A stretch of DNA of 64,000 bases from Eudromia elegans (taxonomy: Eukaryota > Chordata > Aves > Tinamiformes > Tinamidae). The notes beneath the pieces are model-generated. The model was given only the letters and a program-made list of their open reading frames with translations, did not search any database and was not told the origin of the DNA. The DNA lies in contig PTEX01000311.1 in the NCBI GenBank assembly GCA_003342815.1, forward strand, positions 184,027 through 248,026, read 5' to 3'. Every line of letters starts with the position of its first letter. Position 1 is the stretch's first letter. The position numbers were made by a program, and so were the translations under genes. This document shows positions 11,362 through 25,324 of this stretch, piece after piece.

Positions 11362-12794
11362 CTAATGAAAGCATTGAAGGCTCCATGAAGCCATGGAGGG
11401 GTCTGCAGGATATTGAGACACGGTACTTCAGAGAAGATTTCAGCAGTAAGAGTGCTGGAGCTAACTCAGTGCTGACAGTTGACTGAAAGTCTCAGATTTA
11501 TTTATAGGGAAAACTTGAGATCATCCTGTTCTTGTTTCTTCCTTGGTGTGTAATGGCAAAACAGTGCTAAGAATCTGCTGTGGAGATACAGAAATAAATA
11601 AGAGGCAGGTTATTTTTGAGTTCCCATACTTCCACTGTTTTTAGTTCCCTTTATTTCTCCTCATTCATTAAACTGTTTGGATGTTGTATTTGGGCTGATG
11701 GAGAAGTAATGCGTTGTGAAAATACTTGTATCGAAGAAGCTGAAAAGACGTGGAAATGGGGCAGGGCCAGGTTTCCGTAGTTAGAATTAGAATCCCTCAA
11801 ATAAACAAGTAGAAAATTGTTCTTATCTCTGGTGCCTGGGAGTCTGTTAAAGTAAAGCAGAACTGACAGAGATTCTCAGAGTCTCCAGTTTGAGTTAACA
11901 GTGATGCCTTTCAGGCAACAGAGAGAAACTTCACATACACACACATTTTGGGAAAGAATTACTCACTTTTTCAGAATGATTATCAGGAAAATTTCCCATA
12001 TTAACTCTTTGTTACAGATGATGAAAATAATATGACCAACCCCTCCTTGCACTGAATCCTGATGTTACTCAAATCACGTGAACACGTAAGGGGTTTTCAG
12101 GAGAGGCATCCCCTCCAAAGCCAGGGTTACGGGCGCTGGTGGATGTCAAGAATTTGCTGGTTCCCATGTCATGAGTAGTAAAGAGTTAAGTGAGACTCAG
12201 TAGCCCTTAGTTTGTGGCACTGCTGCTGTGCACTGTATTCTGTTGTCACAGCTTTATCATCCGTGTAATCAGGTGTGATATTGGCTCTGTGTAGCCCCCC
12301 TGCTTGCCTTCTCCCAGTTTATGCTGGGAGGAAGCAGAGGAGGAAGGGAAAGAAAGGGAAGAGAAGCACTTACTTGCTATGAAGGACTGTTTAAAGGACA
12401 TCTATGGGCCTCTTCATATGGTTTCTTTCTGTAAATGGCACTTGAACTAAAATATTCTCTTTCATCTTTCTGACAGAAATATGACACAGTAATTTTTTGT
12501 GAAAATGTAGATGATACGCTGCAGTAGTTACAGTGAGTTAGCATTAAGTGGCAAATGCCTACTGTTAAAGACTTAATTAAAGACACAATAGCTCTGGGAG
12601 GTCATTATTGTAATTACAGTGCTGCCTATATTGTTGTAGCCAAGTACATGGTTGTAGTATCATGTTATCTCTCTATAGTGTCCTGATTTGATGAAGCAGT
12701 GTTGCATACATTCTGTGGAGTATCATTCATGCAAGCCTTTTACCAGTCCATTTCTCCTTGAAAATCTGATTCTGGGCTCAGTTTTCCTTCACCA
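11362..12794. other. Non-coding stretch with one purine tract
   Basis: No gene recognised. Positions 12336-12366 form an uninterrupted 31-base purine (A/G) tract. Confidence 0.55.
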
Positions 12795-12870
12795 ATTTTG
12801 TATGGATATAGTTCCATTAACTTCAATGTGCCCACTTTAGATGCTGGAGGAAAATTAGACCCTCTGACTT
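12795..12870 (-). mobile_element. Possible ancient palindromic dispersed repeat fragment
   Basis: Reverse-complemented, this stretch reads like an old amniote dispersed repeat: a GGTCTAATTTTCCTCCAGC segment (remnant of a GATCTGGCCC...CAGCTGGTGTAAATT block), then CATTGAAGTTAATGGAACTA, matching the usual CATTGAAGTCAATGGAGCTA centre. The resemblance is from memory of this repeat type in turtles, crocodilians and birds, and I am not sure of its formal family name. Confidence 0.4.
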
Positions 12871-15800
12871 TGCTTAAAACCTGTGGAAACAAAAGGAAAT
12901 GGCTGAAAACATGGCATATCTTTTGGTGGTCTGCATGACTGTAAAGAGGTAGGATGAAATAAAGGTTCTCATCCTGGCTAAATCTACAAATAATTAAGAG
13001 TAGCTCTACAGCTGAGGAAAGTAGGGGATTTTTGTAAAATTCCTTCTGGATATCAAGGAATGATAATGTCTCACAGTGGCTATTTACAGCAGTGTATTCT
13101 AAGGGTGTTCATCGTTCCCTGCATTAGCTTCCCAGGGTTTTGTCTTGTTTTAAAAGCCTTAAGCTGGAAAGTTTAGGTAGATTTTGGTACCCATGTTGCA
13201 GGATAATCCAAGGAGAGCTTGGGCCTTGCTGGCTGGGAGCATGGCTGCCCTATCTGAGAGTACTGGGAAAAGAGATGGGAATCCAGGCATCCAGCCTTCC
13301 TGCAGTCTCCTCTACACACTGGTGCAGACTCCACTCGGACCTTTGCACATTCAAATAGGGCCTTCAGAATGCAACAGAGTTGCCAACAAGGGTACCTGCA
13401 CCCCAGCACCCTCTGATTTACAACGTTCTTTCACGAGATGGGAAACTGGACCTCAACTCACCTCAGAGAAAGGAAACTTTGACCATTTCCACTCCATAGA
13501 AGTATCCCATGTGCCAGGTTCTTATTGAGGAAGAAGATGTCCCAACTTGCTCCTTGGCCTGTGTTACGGGTGCTGTGCAATTAAAGCAAAAGTTTTTTTG
13601 CGTGGTAAGCTTTGGGTTTAATTTATCTAGTAGTTTCATCTACAAATGTGACTTGTTTCAGCGAGGATTCCCAACATTCACTTGTAGCCTATGCAGGTTA
13701 TCATCTTTTCAGGCCAGGTTTGCCTTTCATTCTTGTAAGGGTTGCCTATCCAAGCTGTGCACATGCAGTTTCCCAGCTCCCTTCCAGACGGATGCCTCCA
13801 GCTCCCTGACCACTTCTGTTTTCTGCCTTTTAATAACATCTACCCTCATAATATGGTATCCACAAATTAACGTGATGATCCTGGGCCTGTGGGAAGGTTA
13901 TCAGCTTTGTGCTCTCTGCTGGGATACTCATTCTGCTAAAAAATACTGGCTTGGCTTATGTGCATGTAATAACATTGCCTTGCAAACTGTATGCTGGCTA
14001 TTGCTTTTCCTCAGTTGGTCTCTTTAACATCAGTATTTCTTGGGTTTCTCCTCTCCACAGTGCAGTTCATTTTCAGATTATGTTCCCTCCGAAGTCTTGT
14101 GCCGTACCTTGTCAAGTGGTAACTAGGTCTCTGACAAATGGTGGGGAAGATAGAAAATAAACATGCACTTTTTCAAGAGATTTTGAATGCACTGGAGCAT
14201 GNTCCTATACTAGAAATAACTCTTGCTATAGCATCTTTTTGTGATTACCTCAGGAGTAAATCTTTTTCTCAGTAAAAGTGAGGTATTACTAAAGTCTGGT
14301 GGAAGACAGGTTTGTTGAGTCTTAAAATAAATAGCCCCTTTGAATGAGAGGCAGCTGAGAGGTGTATTTGAATAGTGCTTTCATCAGCCTGGCTGAGCTC
14401 TATAAACCTGAATTCAAGAGTAATTTCTATTTGTGTTGTCCATTCCAGGTGTATCAGTTTGATTAGGCTGCCCTGCAATGAGTGGCAGTGATGTGCTAGT
14501 GCTGGTGGGAAAGTTGCTCCTGAAACACACACGTGTCTTGCCTGGAAGTTGGCAGCAAAAACTGAGAGCTGCTGTTGCAGGTTTTTGTCTTCCACCCTCA
14601 TTTTTTTTCTCCTGTCTTATGTATGAAGAGAAAGTGGAATGCCAAGANTTGAGGGAGCCTAAATGAAGATCAGTGAGGATTTTTGCGTACTTTTAGTTTA
14701 TTTTGGCCTGGCCATTGGGCTTCAAAAATTATTAAGCTGTATTAAGATTAGGTGATGTACTTGGAGAGTGCAATATATTCACTCAGAGAAGAGCCAGAGC
14801 AAGGGGAGTAGTGGTTGCATCCCTGTGCCCTGTTTCTGCTTGCATACGGAGTGGTTATTTTTAAAGAGATCTTCAAGATACATGGACTTTCGGATCATGA
14901 TATCTCTTGTCAGGGCTGTCAGCACCTCTAAGCCCGATCTGGCTGCAAGCTGACAGGGAGATGGATGTTAGAGGAGGTGACCATTGACAATGCTGTTTAA
15001 TTTGAGCCTTAGAAATATTGCTGGCTCTGACAGCACTTGGAGCGTGGAAACACGGGAAAAAAGATTGGGTTTGTTCCTCGAGTTATTTTTTTGAAACTTC
15101 TCTCTCTTACTACTTTTAAGTGAAAATCTTCAGTTTCTCAAAATTGGGTTTCTTTACTTTCCCTAAGAGTTGTTGGAGATGTAAAGGGTGGGAGAAGGGG
15201 GTGAGAAAAGGGAAAGAAAACAGGAAGGCAGACTGGAAGATGCAAGTGTTAGCTTTTATTAAATGAAGGAAACATTGTCCCAAATCTTTGGAAAAATGTC
15301 TTTATGCATAGATATTTCTTTAAGAAAGCAAACAGTATCAATTAGGAAATGATTCAGTTGGGAGTGTGTTGAACTTGAGTGTTCCACTTGATAGCTGCCA
15401 TGTGCTGGGGAGAAGGAAGCTCTTGTTGCTGGCCGCAGCAGCCCTCCTTCCCTGGTTGATACTCATCAAAATCCTGTGGGACTATTGTTGTCTCTTGCTA
15501 TTTTCACAACTAAATACTGGAAATAAAGTGTCACAATGTGGGGTTTTTTTCATTCTATACACTGTGACTGCTAGTTGCACATGAAGTCTTCTAGGGAAAA
15601 CAAGAGTCTGAATTTCTTCAGAAATTCATTTCAAGTAAAGTTAGTTCTTGTCTTCAAATCTCTACACAGTGCCTATCTCTGCCTTAGTGTAACTCATTTT
15701 TGAAACGAGTCTCCTCAAATCAAAGCAGTTTTTATAGTAAATAGGGTTCATTCAGCTGCAGTTACTCCCGAGAAGGTAATATTCACAACCACAGATCAGT

Positions 15801-18800
15801 ATTGCTAATGCTGTTAGCACACAGTGGTGTGGGGGGAAGTTGGGGACGTGCAAAGTAAGGAGCTTCCCGTGTAAATAAGCAAAGGCACTTGGAGCTGGTC
15901 TGTATGTTAGCCAAGCCAGAGATGCAAAACGGATGTCACAAAATAGATCTCTACTTGCCTCCTTTATAGGTGATGAGGACTTAGTTGAGGTTTTTTCCTT
16001 TTAACCTATGTGTTTCGATTCCTCTCCTCATGCAGCCTCCTTATCTAGTTCTATCTCCAGCCTATCATGCCATTTGCATTATTAGATGTCTTTTTTTTCT
16101 TCTTGGCTGGTCTTGTCTTTGCTCCTAGTCAGTGCTTAGGGAAGCTCTCCAAGCTTTTCCGTCAGCTCAGATTTGTAGGGACTTGTCTATGCCTATGCTT
16201 TATTGCCCCCTTTCCCGATTTTTCCTCTTCACACACACATGCTCACTTCGCATTCATGTGCAATCTTCAGCTTTTCAGTTTATCTTAATGTTGTTGTAGC
16301 AAAGTCCTCGTTCTTGACATCTTTTAAGCACACAGGACCTGAGCATTCCTCTACTTCCTGCACCTCGCTGCAGATCTAGGCTGCTTCTGTTGAAGAGCTC
16401 AAGCACTCTCGAGGAGATGGGGAATATTTTGTGGAAAGCTGTAGACAATCCCTGGAACCTTCTCATTGTGAAATACCTTACTGAGCACGGCTCTGTGACC
16501 CAGCTGGCTGTTTCTAGTACTGTTTTCCTATGAAAACAGGTAATTTTTATACATAGAGTCTTTGGAAGAGAGCTAGTTTGTGCTTGAAATATATTTACTT
16601 CCCTTTGTTATTTACTGTTCTGAATTGTATTTTATTTATATCTATAGACCTTACAAAGACTGTGCTGTGAATTTTCACAGAGGGTACCATATAAGGTAAG
16701 ATTGTGTTATATGGCAGAATACAAGATAAACCCCAAACTTAGTTGATCCTAATGTTGTGCCCAAATGCGCATTATCAGTGTTTTCCAACTATGCCAAAAA
16801 TTGCCCTGTACNTGGAGAACTGTGTATAAAACCAGGGGATATCACAATTTACCCATCAGTGTTAAATTAAGGGGTTTAATGAATTTCAACACAAAAAAAT
16901 TCCTAGAGTGGTTTTGCATTAAAAGGACTATTTTCCTCTACAGGGATTTTGGTAAAGAGACAGTGTTTATTTTTTCAATGGAAAATTGATTGTAACTAAG
17001 AGGATACTTGGCTTGAAAGTGGGGAATTATCATATCATATGATTAAATGAAAGCTTACCTTGTTATAAGGTAACTAGACATATCCCAATAGAATTGAGAC
17101 AATGTTTGATTAAGCCAGATTTTCCTACTTTATATTCAAGGAACAAATTAAAGAATAATTGAGATCCTTTTCAGATCTTTTATAAGCTGAATATATAAAG
17201 CTGCAGCTCCAGGTGGCAAAGCAATTAGCTGATGAATAAAATCAACCACACTGTCATTCGTCAGATGTTTAAATTCTGTAAGCCAGATAAATTAACGTGT
17301 TTCTTAAGCCAAATAAACGGTCACGCTCTTTGCGTTACCCTGGGAGGGGGACTTGGGAACATGTTGATAGAAAATCTGGGAGCTTTTTCATCAGCAGGGT
17401 TGTGATGAAATCGCCTGGATTTGAGTGTCTGAAGTAAATGGTCACTCTTGGTGCAAAGGTGGCGACAACAGGGTGCTGTTGTATGTGGCTNTCTCCTGCT
17501 GGAGGTGAGGTTTTGGTCTCCCACCTGGATGGTGCCAGCGTGACCCTGTCCTCCCCATGGAGGGTGAGGCTGTGGCCAGGCTTGTTTTGCCAGTCGTGGC
17601 TGAGGGCACTTCAGGGATGACCTTTGAAGAAGTTGCTCAGCTGATTGCAACACAAGGGCAGTCGTGTGTGCGGAAGGTTGTGTTGGGGTGACTGTGCGCT
17701 GTCATCTCTGCACACCTCTAGTGCAGTGTTCCTTTGGGTCGTGATAGCTCAGTGTCGGTGCCGCTGCTTGTGCTTAGTGCCAAAACACTTCAGATGCCAT
17801 TGGAGACAAGAATTGAGGTTTTGGGGGGTTTGTTCTAGTATTTCATAACCTGCCAGCTAGTTTGACTGTCAGAGATATACTATACTACTGTTCCTTATGG
17901 CTATGGCTTATTTTCTCTTTTAAAAATGCTGGAAAGAGAGAAAGAATGCTCCGAAGGGTAGTATGTGCTTTATTCTAGCTGCTTGATTTTTTTTTTTTTT
18001 CTGAAGAAATATGTAACTGGACTTGTTCCTTCTCTTAGAAATGATTGCTTCAGTTTTTGAATGCTTCTGCTTTTCAGGCATTTAGAAACAAGGCATAATG
18101 AAAGAATGAAATGCTATGGGGAAGTAAAATGGATTATTATTATGGAATAGTAGTTCCCACAATTTTTTTTTTTTTTTTCAGATTTCACTTGAAGCATAAG
18201 CAAAATAGCAGGATGCAGTGAGAGGACATGCATTGCTGTGCATCTGTAGAGCTTTGCACATATCCCATTTCCTCTTCCTCTGAGTAATTTCCCATCTGGT
18301 GCTCCACGTTGGCATCAGTTATGTCCAGCTTGGATGTCTTTAGGCAAACTTTCCAGAAGAGAAAGCCTGACTCCCGTATCTCTGTTCCCCAATAGATAGT
18401 GAATGCAGGCAGGGTTGTTTACTCTTCTACTAGTCCCTCACAAGTTTTACTGGACCAGCAGTCCAATATAAGCCGAACATGACAGAAAATGATTAGCTCT
18501 CCAGGGCTATTTTTTTCTTGCAAATTTTAAAGGAAAAAAAAAAAAATCTGGAGACCTTTAAAGAGTGTTTGAAGATCTCATCTTGTTGTGATGTAGCTCA
18601 TATAAAATCAAGAGAATTGGTGTAATTTGAGCAGTAGAGTGCTGAATCCGTTCTTCCCATATTAATCTTCTACATGGTGTTGCAGGAAGCCTGGCAGTGC
18701 ATCGCTGATTAATGTGGGCATCAGGAAGCAGCTATTGAAGTCACTGGAGGCAGGATGGGGACTACGTGAGGCACCTGTAAGCCAAGTGGTTCCTTGGGCA

Positions 18801-21043
18801 GACAGCAGCTAATTTTAATCTTTTAGATCTAGTCCAGGCACTTCTTTTTTCTTACATTTAAATATCCATCACTAAAGGCAAATAAGTGTAGCATAAGGGA
18901 GTATTTATTCTGAAAACAGCGAAATGTTGGCAATCAGGATAGAGTGAGCGATGACAGACTTTGGTTTTTGGTGCATTTCACNGAAGTTCTGTAGGTGGTC
19001 CTGCTTAGTGCTGCGCTCAGACCTTGCAGAAGTGGAGGTCTTTGTTCTTTGGAAGAAAATGCGTTTAAAACAACTTGGACTGGTCTGCAGAAGGGGTGAG
19101 AAGAAGCTGCTGTTTCAGATATGGTCATGTAGAAAATCTCCCTTGTAAATAAAAGCTTCTTCTGAGGCTTTCCTTAGTCTGTAGGATCCTTTACCTTTGT
19201 ATTGCCTTATAACTAAAACTGCTCCTGACATTTGGGGCTAAATTTTGCTCTTTCTCTTTTTATGAAGTGCAACCCTTCCTTGTTGTAGATGGAAGCAAAT
19301 TAGGTCTTGAGTCTCTGTTTTTAGTGAGCACTTTCATAGCATGTACATGAGAGTAATATTCAAAATAAGTTGTGAGTAGTGATCGGGGAGCTAGCTTTTG
19401 AATATACAGCTGTGAATTCTTGTTTTTGACATTTAAGATAAGCCGAAAACATTTATTGCAAGTNAAGGTCACCACAAAATAAGCTGCACCTATCTTCACT
19501 TTGGATTGCATGTGAAAGATGTTATAGTCCTATAAACAGATTTTGAAGGAAATTTTTGGATGGAAATCTTAGCTATACTCATGAGTAGATGAGAGTGCAG
19601 GATGTAGTTGTCCTAGCATCTATAATCACAGTGAAGAACAAATCTGTACTTTTAAAACTGGTACAAATTTGAAAACATTTGGCCTGGTAGGAAAAAAACC
19701 TCTCCCCAGACTCTGCCCTTACTGACTTCAAGGTAAAAGCATAGCAAGAGTGTTCCTCCCATCACAGAGCTGCGTGTAACAAAAAATTATTACTGTCTGA
19801 ATTTGTTCTTAAACAAGTGAGTGGAGGAATCTCATTGCTTGCCCAACTTGCTCTGGCATCGTTGTGGGTTGGAGGAAAGAGGAAAAGCACCCTATGTTAG
19901 TGTTAGCTCATGTTTCATGTCTGGTATCAGTTGGATCATTGGTATTCAAAAAAGAAAAAAAAGAAAGAGATAGAGATGCCGAGCTTGAATCTACTGGCTT
20001 CTTCTGTACATGTTAGTTGAGAGAATTCTAGTGCTTAACTTTAAGCATGTGTTAAGTGCTTTGCTGAAACTGGGCTTCATTGCCTTGCCAAAAAAAGACT
20101 GAAAGCAAAGAATTCGGTTTCTCTACTTGGAATATTTAGGAGCTGTGCAATGCTTTGGTACCACTGTAAAATTTGTCTTCTCAGGTAAGAGATGCTGCTT
20201 GTGAGACTGCAGGGCACGGTTTCTGAAGTTTTGCACATCTCTAACAGAAGAGCCAGTGTAAAAATGTGTCCAGCATGTGCTGAAATTATCATCTCTTCTC
20301 CACTTGCCTTTCCTCTCCCGCACAGTGTCCAAGATGTTCTTCAGGGGAAGCTGCAAAGCTCAGGTTGCAGTTTGAGGGTGCATATAGCCCAAATCTGCTT
20401 TCTTCCCCCAAGGGGATAGCCCGAGCATCACTGAAGAGTTTGACAAACTTTGCANAAAATGCATTGTTTTGGCAATATTTTGATGACATTTTGGAGACCA
20501 ATTTAAGTCTCAAAGGAAGTTTAATTTTTATTTTCTCCCCCCACCCCCTAGAAATTTTCTCCTATTGAAAACCATTTTAATAGGAGCTGTATTGCAGCTG
20601 TTACCAATTTGGTATTAAAAACTGCAAGAAAATGAGGCCCTGTGTTATCATATTAATAATAAATTAGCATATATGTGTATATCCTACAGGACAGAGTAAT
20701 GCACAGTGAGTGGAGGCAACATAAATAGCATTGTCATGGGGAGGGCAATTAAATAGCTTGCAAGCAGCGTGTGGAGCAGGAACTGCAGGGTAGTGCTTGT
20801 AAGGAGAGAGGATGCAGCAGGTGGGTGATACTCATCCTTGTGCTGTGTGCTGTTTTTGTATGAATCTTCAGCATCTTCTCATCCCATGATTCCTGATCTT
20901 TGCAGATGAAGCGAATCCTTCAGGATGTTGGGGTAGAGAGAAGCAGAACCGGGCACAGGCCCTGGGGTATCGTTTGGCCCNGGGAGAAGGGGTGACGTCC
21001 TGCATGCTGCCTCCTTATCCTGCCCGCCACAGGGTGTAACACC
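12871..21043. other. 8 kb without recognisable genes
   Basis: Contains T-runs at 17987-18000 and 18163-18178 and purine-rich 15187-15245. The longest gap-free frame (13509-14027, 172 codons) is cysteine-, leucine- and serine-rich as expected of translated pyrimidine-rich DNA, and no domain is evident. Positions 20580-20770 are AT-rich with TTAAT/ATTAAT words and look like a conserved non-coding candidate, but this cannot be judged without an alignment. Confidence 0.5.
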
Positions 21044-21067
21044 TAATCCGGGGCGGCAATGGGATTA
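21044..21067. promoter_or_regulatory. Inverted pair of TAATCC homeodomain-type sites
   Basis: TAATCC (21044-21049) faces GGATTA (21062-21067) across 12 bases of CpG-containing sequence. TAATCC is the core bound by K50 homeodomains (OTX, PITX, GSC, CRX families). Surrounding words (GCGCATTTGACCC, AATAATTGTG) are not low-complexity. Binding is an inference from the motif only. Confidence 0.3.
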
Positions 21068-21399
21068 GCGCATTTGACCCTTAATGGCTTTGAAGGAATA
21101 ATTGTGATGTCTCGGGTCAATAATTGTGTGAGCTAAGGAGGATTTGCTTGATGCACCATAACGTCTCCTTCAGAGCCATTCAGGCCTTCTGGGGACCTAT
21201 GAACCGTTTGAACTTTTAAGTCTGGGCCCATTATGCTCTTGTCCTCTGCGTGTGTGTGTTTAAGTCCCGCTATGCGTTAAAAGCGAACGCTGCAGCACGG
21301 TGCCGGATCCTCGGGGTGAGTGCTGAGATGCTGTTTTTCTGTCTGATTGAGGAATCCTGGTCTTGTTTTTAATTGCAATGAGGCTNGCAAGCACTCTAG

Positions 21400-21425
21400 G
21401 CTACTGTGGTATCAACCACAGTAGC
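21400..21425. repeat. Perfect 11-bp inverted repeat, 4-nt loop
   Basis: GCTACTGTGGT (21400-21410), loop ATCA, then ACCACAGTAGC (21415-21425). Each arm contains the RUNX-type core TGTGGT/ACCACA, so it may be a paired binding site or a small hairpin. The perfect stem and short loop stand out against the flanks. Confidence 0.65.
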
Positions 21426-24400
21426 AGACCTTAGGACTTGATAGAGATTTCTGTTGTGCTGCTCTGTGTGTGCTGCCCAATGGGTTTTCCATGGAAGACA
21501 AAGTTACCTTCAGGGGTTTTGTCTGAGGTTGTTTTACCCTCTAAAACTTGGGTCTGTATGGAATTATTGCTTTTTGGGATTCTCTTTAATTTGCTACTCC
21601 TCCTGTCTGAATATCCCTCAGATTTAGACCAGTAGCTTTTGAGTTTGATTTTAAGAATTGCAGGGCTTTCTGATAGCAATTGTTCAGCAGATTAAGACCT
21701 TTTTTTTTTTTACTATTTTATCTATTTTTTCTGCTTCTTTACAGATTTGACTAAAAGGAATTTAATTTCTTTTGCAGGGGGCAGAAGGGTAGAAGTAAGA
21801 GAGAGGGCACTTTAGATCATCTTGAGAAGAATCAACTGCATGAACGAATTCATGTAAATTACCCAAACTCAAGGGAGCCAAATGCCAGCTATTTGCAGGC
21901 AGTGCTGTTGGTCTTAACTCACCCTCCTAGAACAATACTACCCAGCATACAACTACTCATGCAATAATTTTTCTATTGCAGTTGGCATTAATGGTTGTGA
22001 TTCCACAATACCTTATATAATATCTGTTGCCTCAGTGGATGTAAATGTGAATTATGGGTTAAATACTTGGCAAATTAAGCACCTGGCNGCCCTTTCTTCA
22101 GGGATGACCCTGGCTCTTGGGTAGCCATCAGTGGCTTGGGCACAGGCTGTGGCTAGGGGGGATTCTCAGCCCCTGTGCAAGCTTTGTGTAGGCGCTGATG
22201 CTATGGGAATAAAAAAAAATCTGCTTGAAATTTGCCCCTGGCGTTTGTATTTTGTCAAGAAACGTAGGAAGCGTTGAGTTTATCAGAGGGGAAGCAGTGG
22301 TGGTTGCTGCCGAAGCCACACGGGAGCAGTGTGGTCTCGCTTGTGAGCTGCTCCTGCCTCTGACGACTCAACTCCTCTGTCAAAGGATGTCTCGGCCCGC
22401 TGTAGAAGAACACAGAGCTGACGACAAGTAAAATATTTCACAGAGTATCCGTCTTTCACCTTGCAAATACTCCGTGGTGAGAAATCGGAGCACCAGGAAG
22501 GGCTTCTTGGGATACTGGCTGTATTGAATGAAGTAAGGAATAAAGGCTGTGTTTTGTGCTGCTACGTTCCATATTGAGTAATATGAATCAAAAGTGAAAA
22601 AAGATCCTACAATTCCAGTGAGTCTGTTAGCTGTAATCAGCTCACAAATGGAAGAGGCCAATGTCTAATTTAGTATTTCTGACAGAAGTTATACTTAGTA
22701 ATAAATAAATAAAAAATCCTGCCTTGGGAGCAAACTTGAAGAGCCCCTGGGTGAGGAGTGGGGCATGAGGGTTTAAGTGTTTACAGGGTTTGTGCCTGCT
22801 TACAATCTAGAAAGGATGTGAGGTTAAGAATCGCTGCGCAGACTCTGCATTATAATTAATAATTTTGCTTGTCCAAGTTGTGCGCTGGATCTTAGAAGAC
22901 CTTTTGAAAAGGTCAGGTGTGTGTGTTGCGAGGGAAAAGGGCTTTGTAGTAGCTGCTGCTCAGAGGAAAAAAGGAGAGAAAAAAAAAAAAAGAAACAAAA
23001 GAGAACCTCTATTTGTCCCCGTTTTATGNGGCCATGAGATGGCAGTACCATAGCGTGCTCCAGGGGAAGGGCCTGGGACCTCTGGGGCAGTGCAGGACTT
23101 GGCAGTTGTGGAGTCCCAGGGAATATCACAAAGAGTAGATACCTTTATGTTTATTTAACTCTTACCTTTGCCCGCAGGACTTGTTGTTCAGAGTTGCAGA
23201 ATATGTTTTTGTGTTTGTACTTAAAACGGTTCCGTCTTGTTCTTCCCCAAAGCCTGAAATGATGACATGGAGTGAAAATCATGTTTAACTACTCTAATCT
23301 GAGCTTTGTCTTGACCACCTGATCCCAAGTGCTTGGCAAATGTCGGAGTCCGCATTAGTGGACACTTAGTTCTTGCTGAAGTTTTCTCCTTTCCAAAGCA
23401 GTGACCAAAGTCTATGGCTCTTTACTGAGGTGTGGGATTTTATTTCAGTGGTCCTTAGTTCCTCTTTGTTTATAGGTGGTAAAGAAGGCAGTTCCTGATG
23501 GCTTGATGCTACTGCTAAGGTCTTAATATGGTACTGCTAAAATCCCTTCTTAGGCTGGCTTTATTTGGTTGATAGAAAGGGCTGCAAAATTTGTTTTTTG
23601 TTTTTCCATAAGGCCTCAGCTGCTGGAGTCAAGTCTGATTTTTGAAGAGTTCCTCTGTTTTAAAGAAGGAGAAAGACTTTAGTTTTTTACTCTTTTGGGG
23701 AGAAGAGTAGGAAGGTTGTAGGAAACTGACTGTAGTCAGTCAGCATAAAAGCTGGAAGACAAAAAGCTCCACACAAAAGCCAGTGATGCTTTTGACTTAG
23801 CAGGAAGGAGGCGAGCCTGCAGTGAGCAGCACAGGCTGAGCACTGTTCCTCTCTTTGTGCACTCTGCTAGGTGAAACAAGAGGGTTTTTTAGGGCCAGAT
23901 AGTACCATGTTGGATGCTGAAAGATTTGGCCAGTTAGGTGTCTATGAGCTTCAACTAAGTAAATGTAATGTAGAGAGGTTTGCTCTAATGTTGACTTTAC
24001 TAGAAACTTTGGGGTTTGCAGACTGTAGGATGGAACTGCACATCTGGGACCTTCCTGTCCATAATATGATAAATAAGTCATAGCTGTCTGCGGGAGGTCC
24101 AGAGGCACAGAGAAAGTGAGGTGGGGAGAGCGAGTCAGGCCTTTACTGGGAGGACTGGAGACAACTCGGGAAGGAGGAAGAGGGTTGAGAAAATTCCAGG
24201 AAGGCTCTAGGTGCCATTTGGTTCTTGCTTTTTGGGGTGCCAGGCTGATACCTTAGCGAAATGAGTGATTCCACCAAATCGCATTCACTGACCAGATGCT
24301 AAATGGAGGTATCCAGGAGATATGGAGAGTTTGGGCTGGCAAATGCAGTGCAGCCTGCTGGTCCTCTTGGAAGGTGGCCCCCTCGCAGGGTGACATCTCC

Positions 24401-25324
24401 AGCATCCTCTCCCCTGACCACAGCATTAACTAACACTTGTCAAAGCCCTTGATCCTAGTTTAGCAAATTCCTGGGTTAAATTCTGATATGCAAAGTACAC
24501 CAGGGAATTGCTGCATCTGTTCCTGTTTCCCAAACANTGGGGAAATAGTGATATAGTCCTGAAACAAGCAACCAAAAAAAATGACAATATATGTAAAAGT
24601 TCCTTCTTTCGGTACTTTTTCCCTTGTCCTTTTTCAAGAAGTTATTTACTTTCTTAGTCCTTTGCTTACTGATCTCCAAGTGAATCTCTGTTGAGGAAAA
24701 TAAATGCAGCAAAACACCAATGCCAGCAGTCTGCTGCTTCCAAAGAAAGCAATGCAAGGAGAATTGCGTTGCCCAAATTTTGCTGCTGGAAAGCAATTTT
24801 GTGGATCGAGAAGCCCCTGATAGTTTGACTCTAGCCACAAGCAAAGCAGACTCTCGGAGCACATAAAATCAAGAAAAGGAGCTTCTGCCATTTTAAAAGT
24901 GCAATATTCTCCTAAGAAAGATCAATAAGAATACACAGGAGATGAGATGTTTCATTAAATGTAGATTACAGTGGTCTTTGTCACCTTGCATTTAAAAAGA
25001 CATAGGGAATCAGCTCAGAGTCATTTAATAAGGTTAGTGTGAAAGTCCTATCCTGTGACCTTGTGTGCCCCTTATTTAGGTTTCTTAACCTAAAAACTCG
25101 GGTTGGTGGAACAGATTCCTGAATGGGACTGACTTTAATCTCCAGGAATTGCACTGGTGTCCAAGGTTGCAAGGAATCTTGTTCAGTGTTAATAAAAATC
25201 TCCCTTAATTTCCTTCCATACAAAAATTACTTATTTTCAAAACCTTAATGAAATAAAATCATGTTAAATAATTTATTGGCAATAGGGAAGATGTGTGAAA
25301 CATGTGACTTGATATTTTAGGGGT
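21426..25324. other. Non-coding stretch, nothing recognised
   Basis: Ordinary mixed sequence with a T-run near 21700 and an A-run at 22979-22991. No repeat family or exon identified. Confidence 0.55.
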
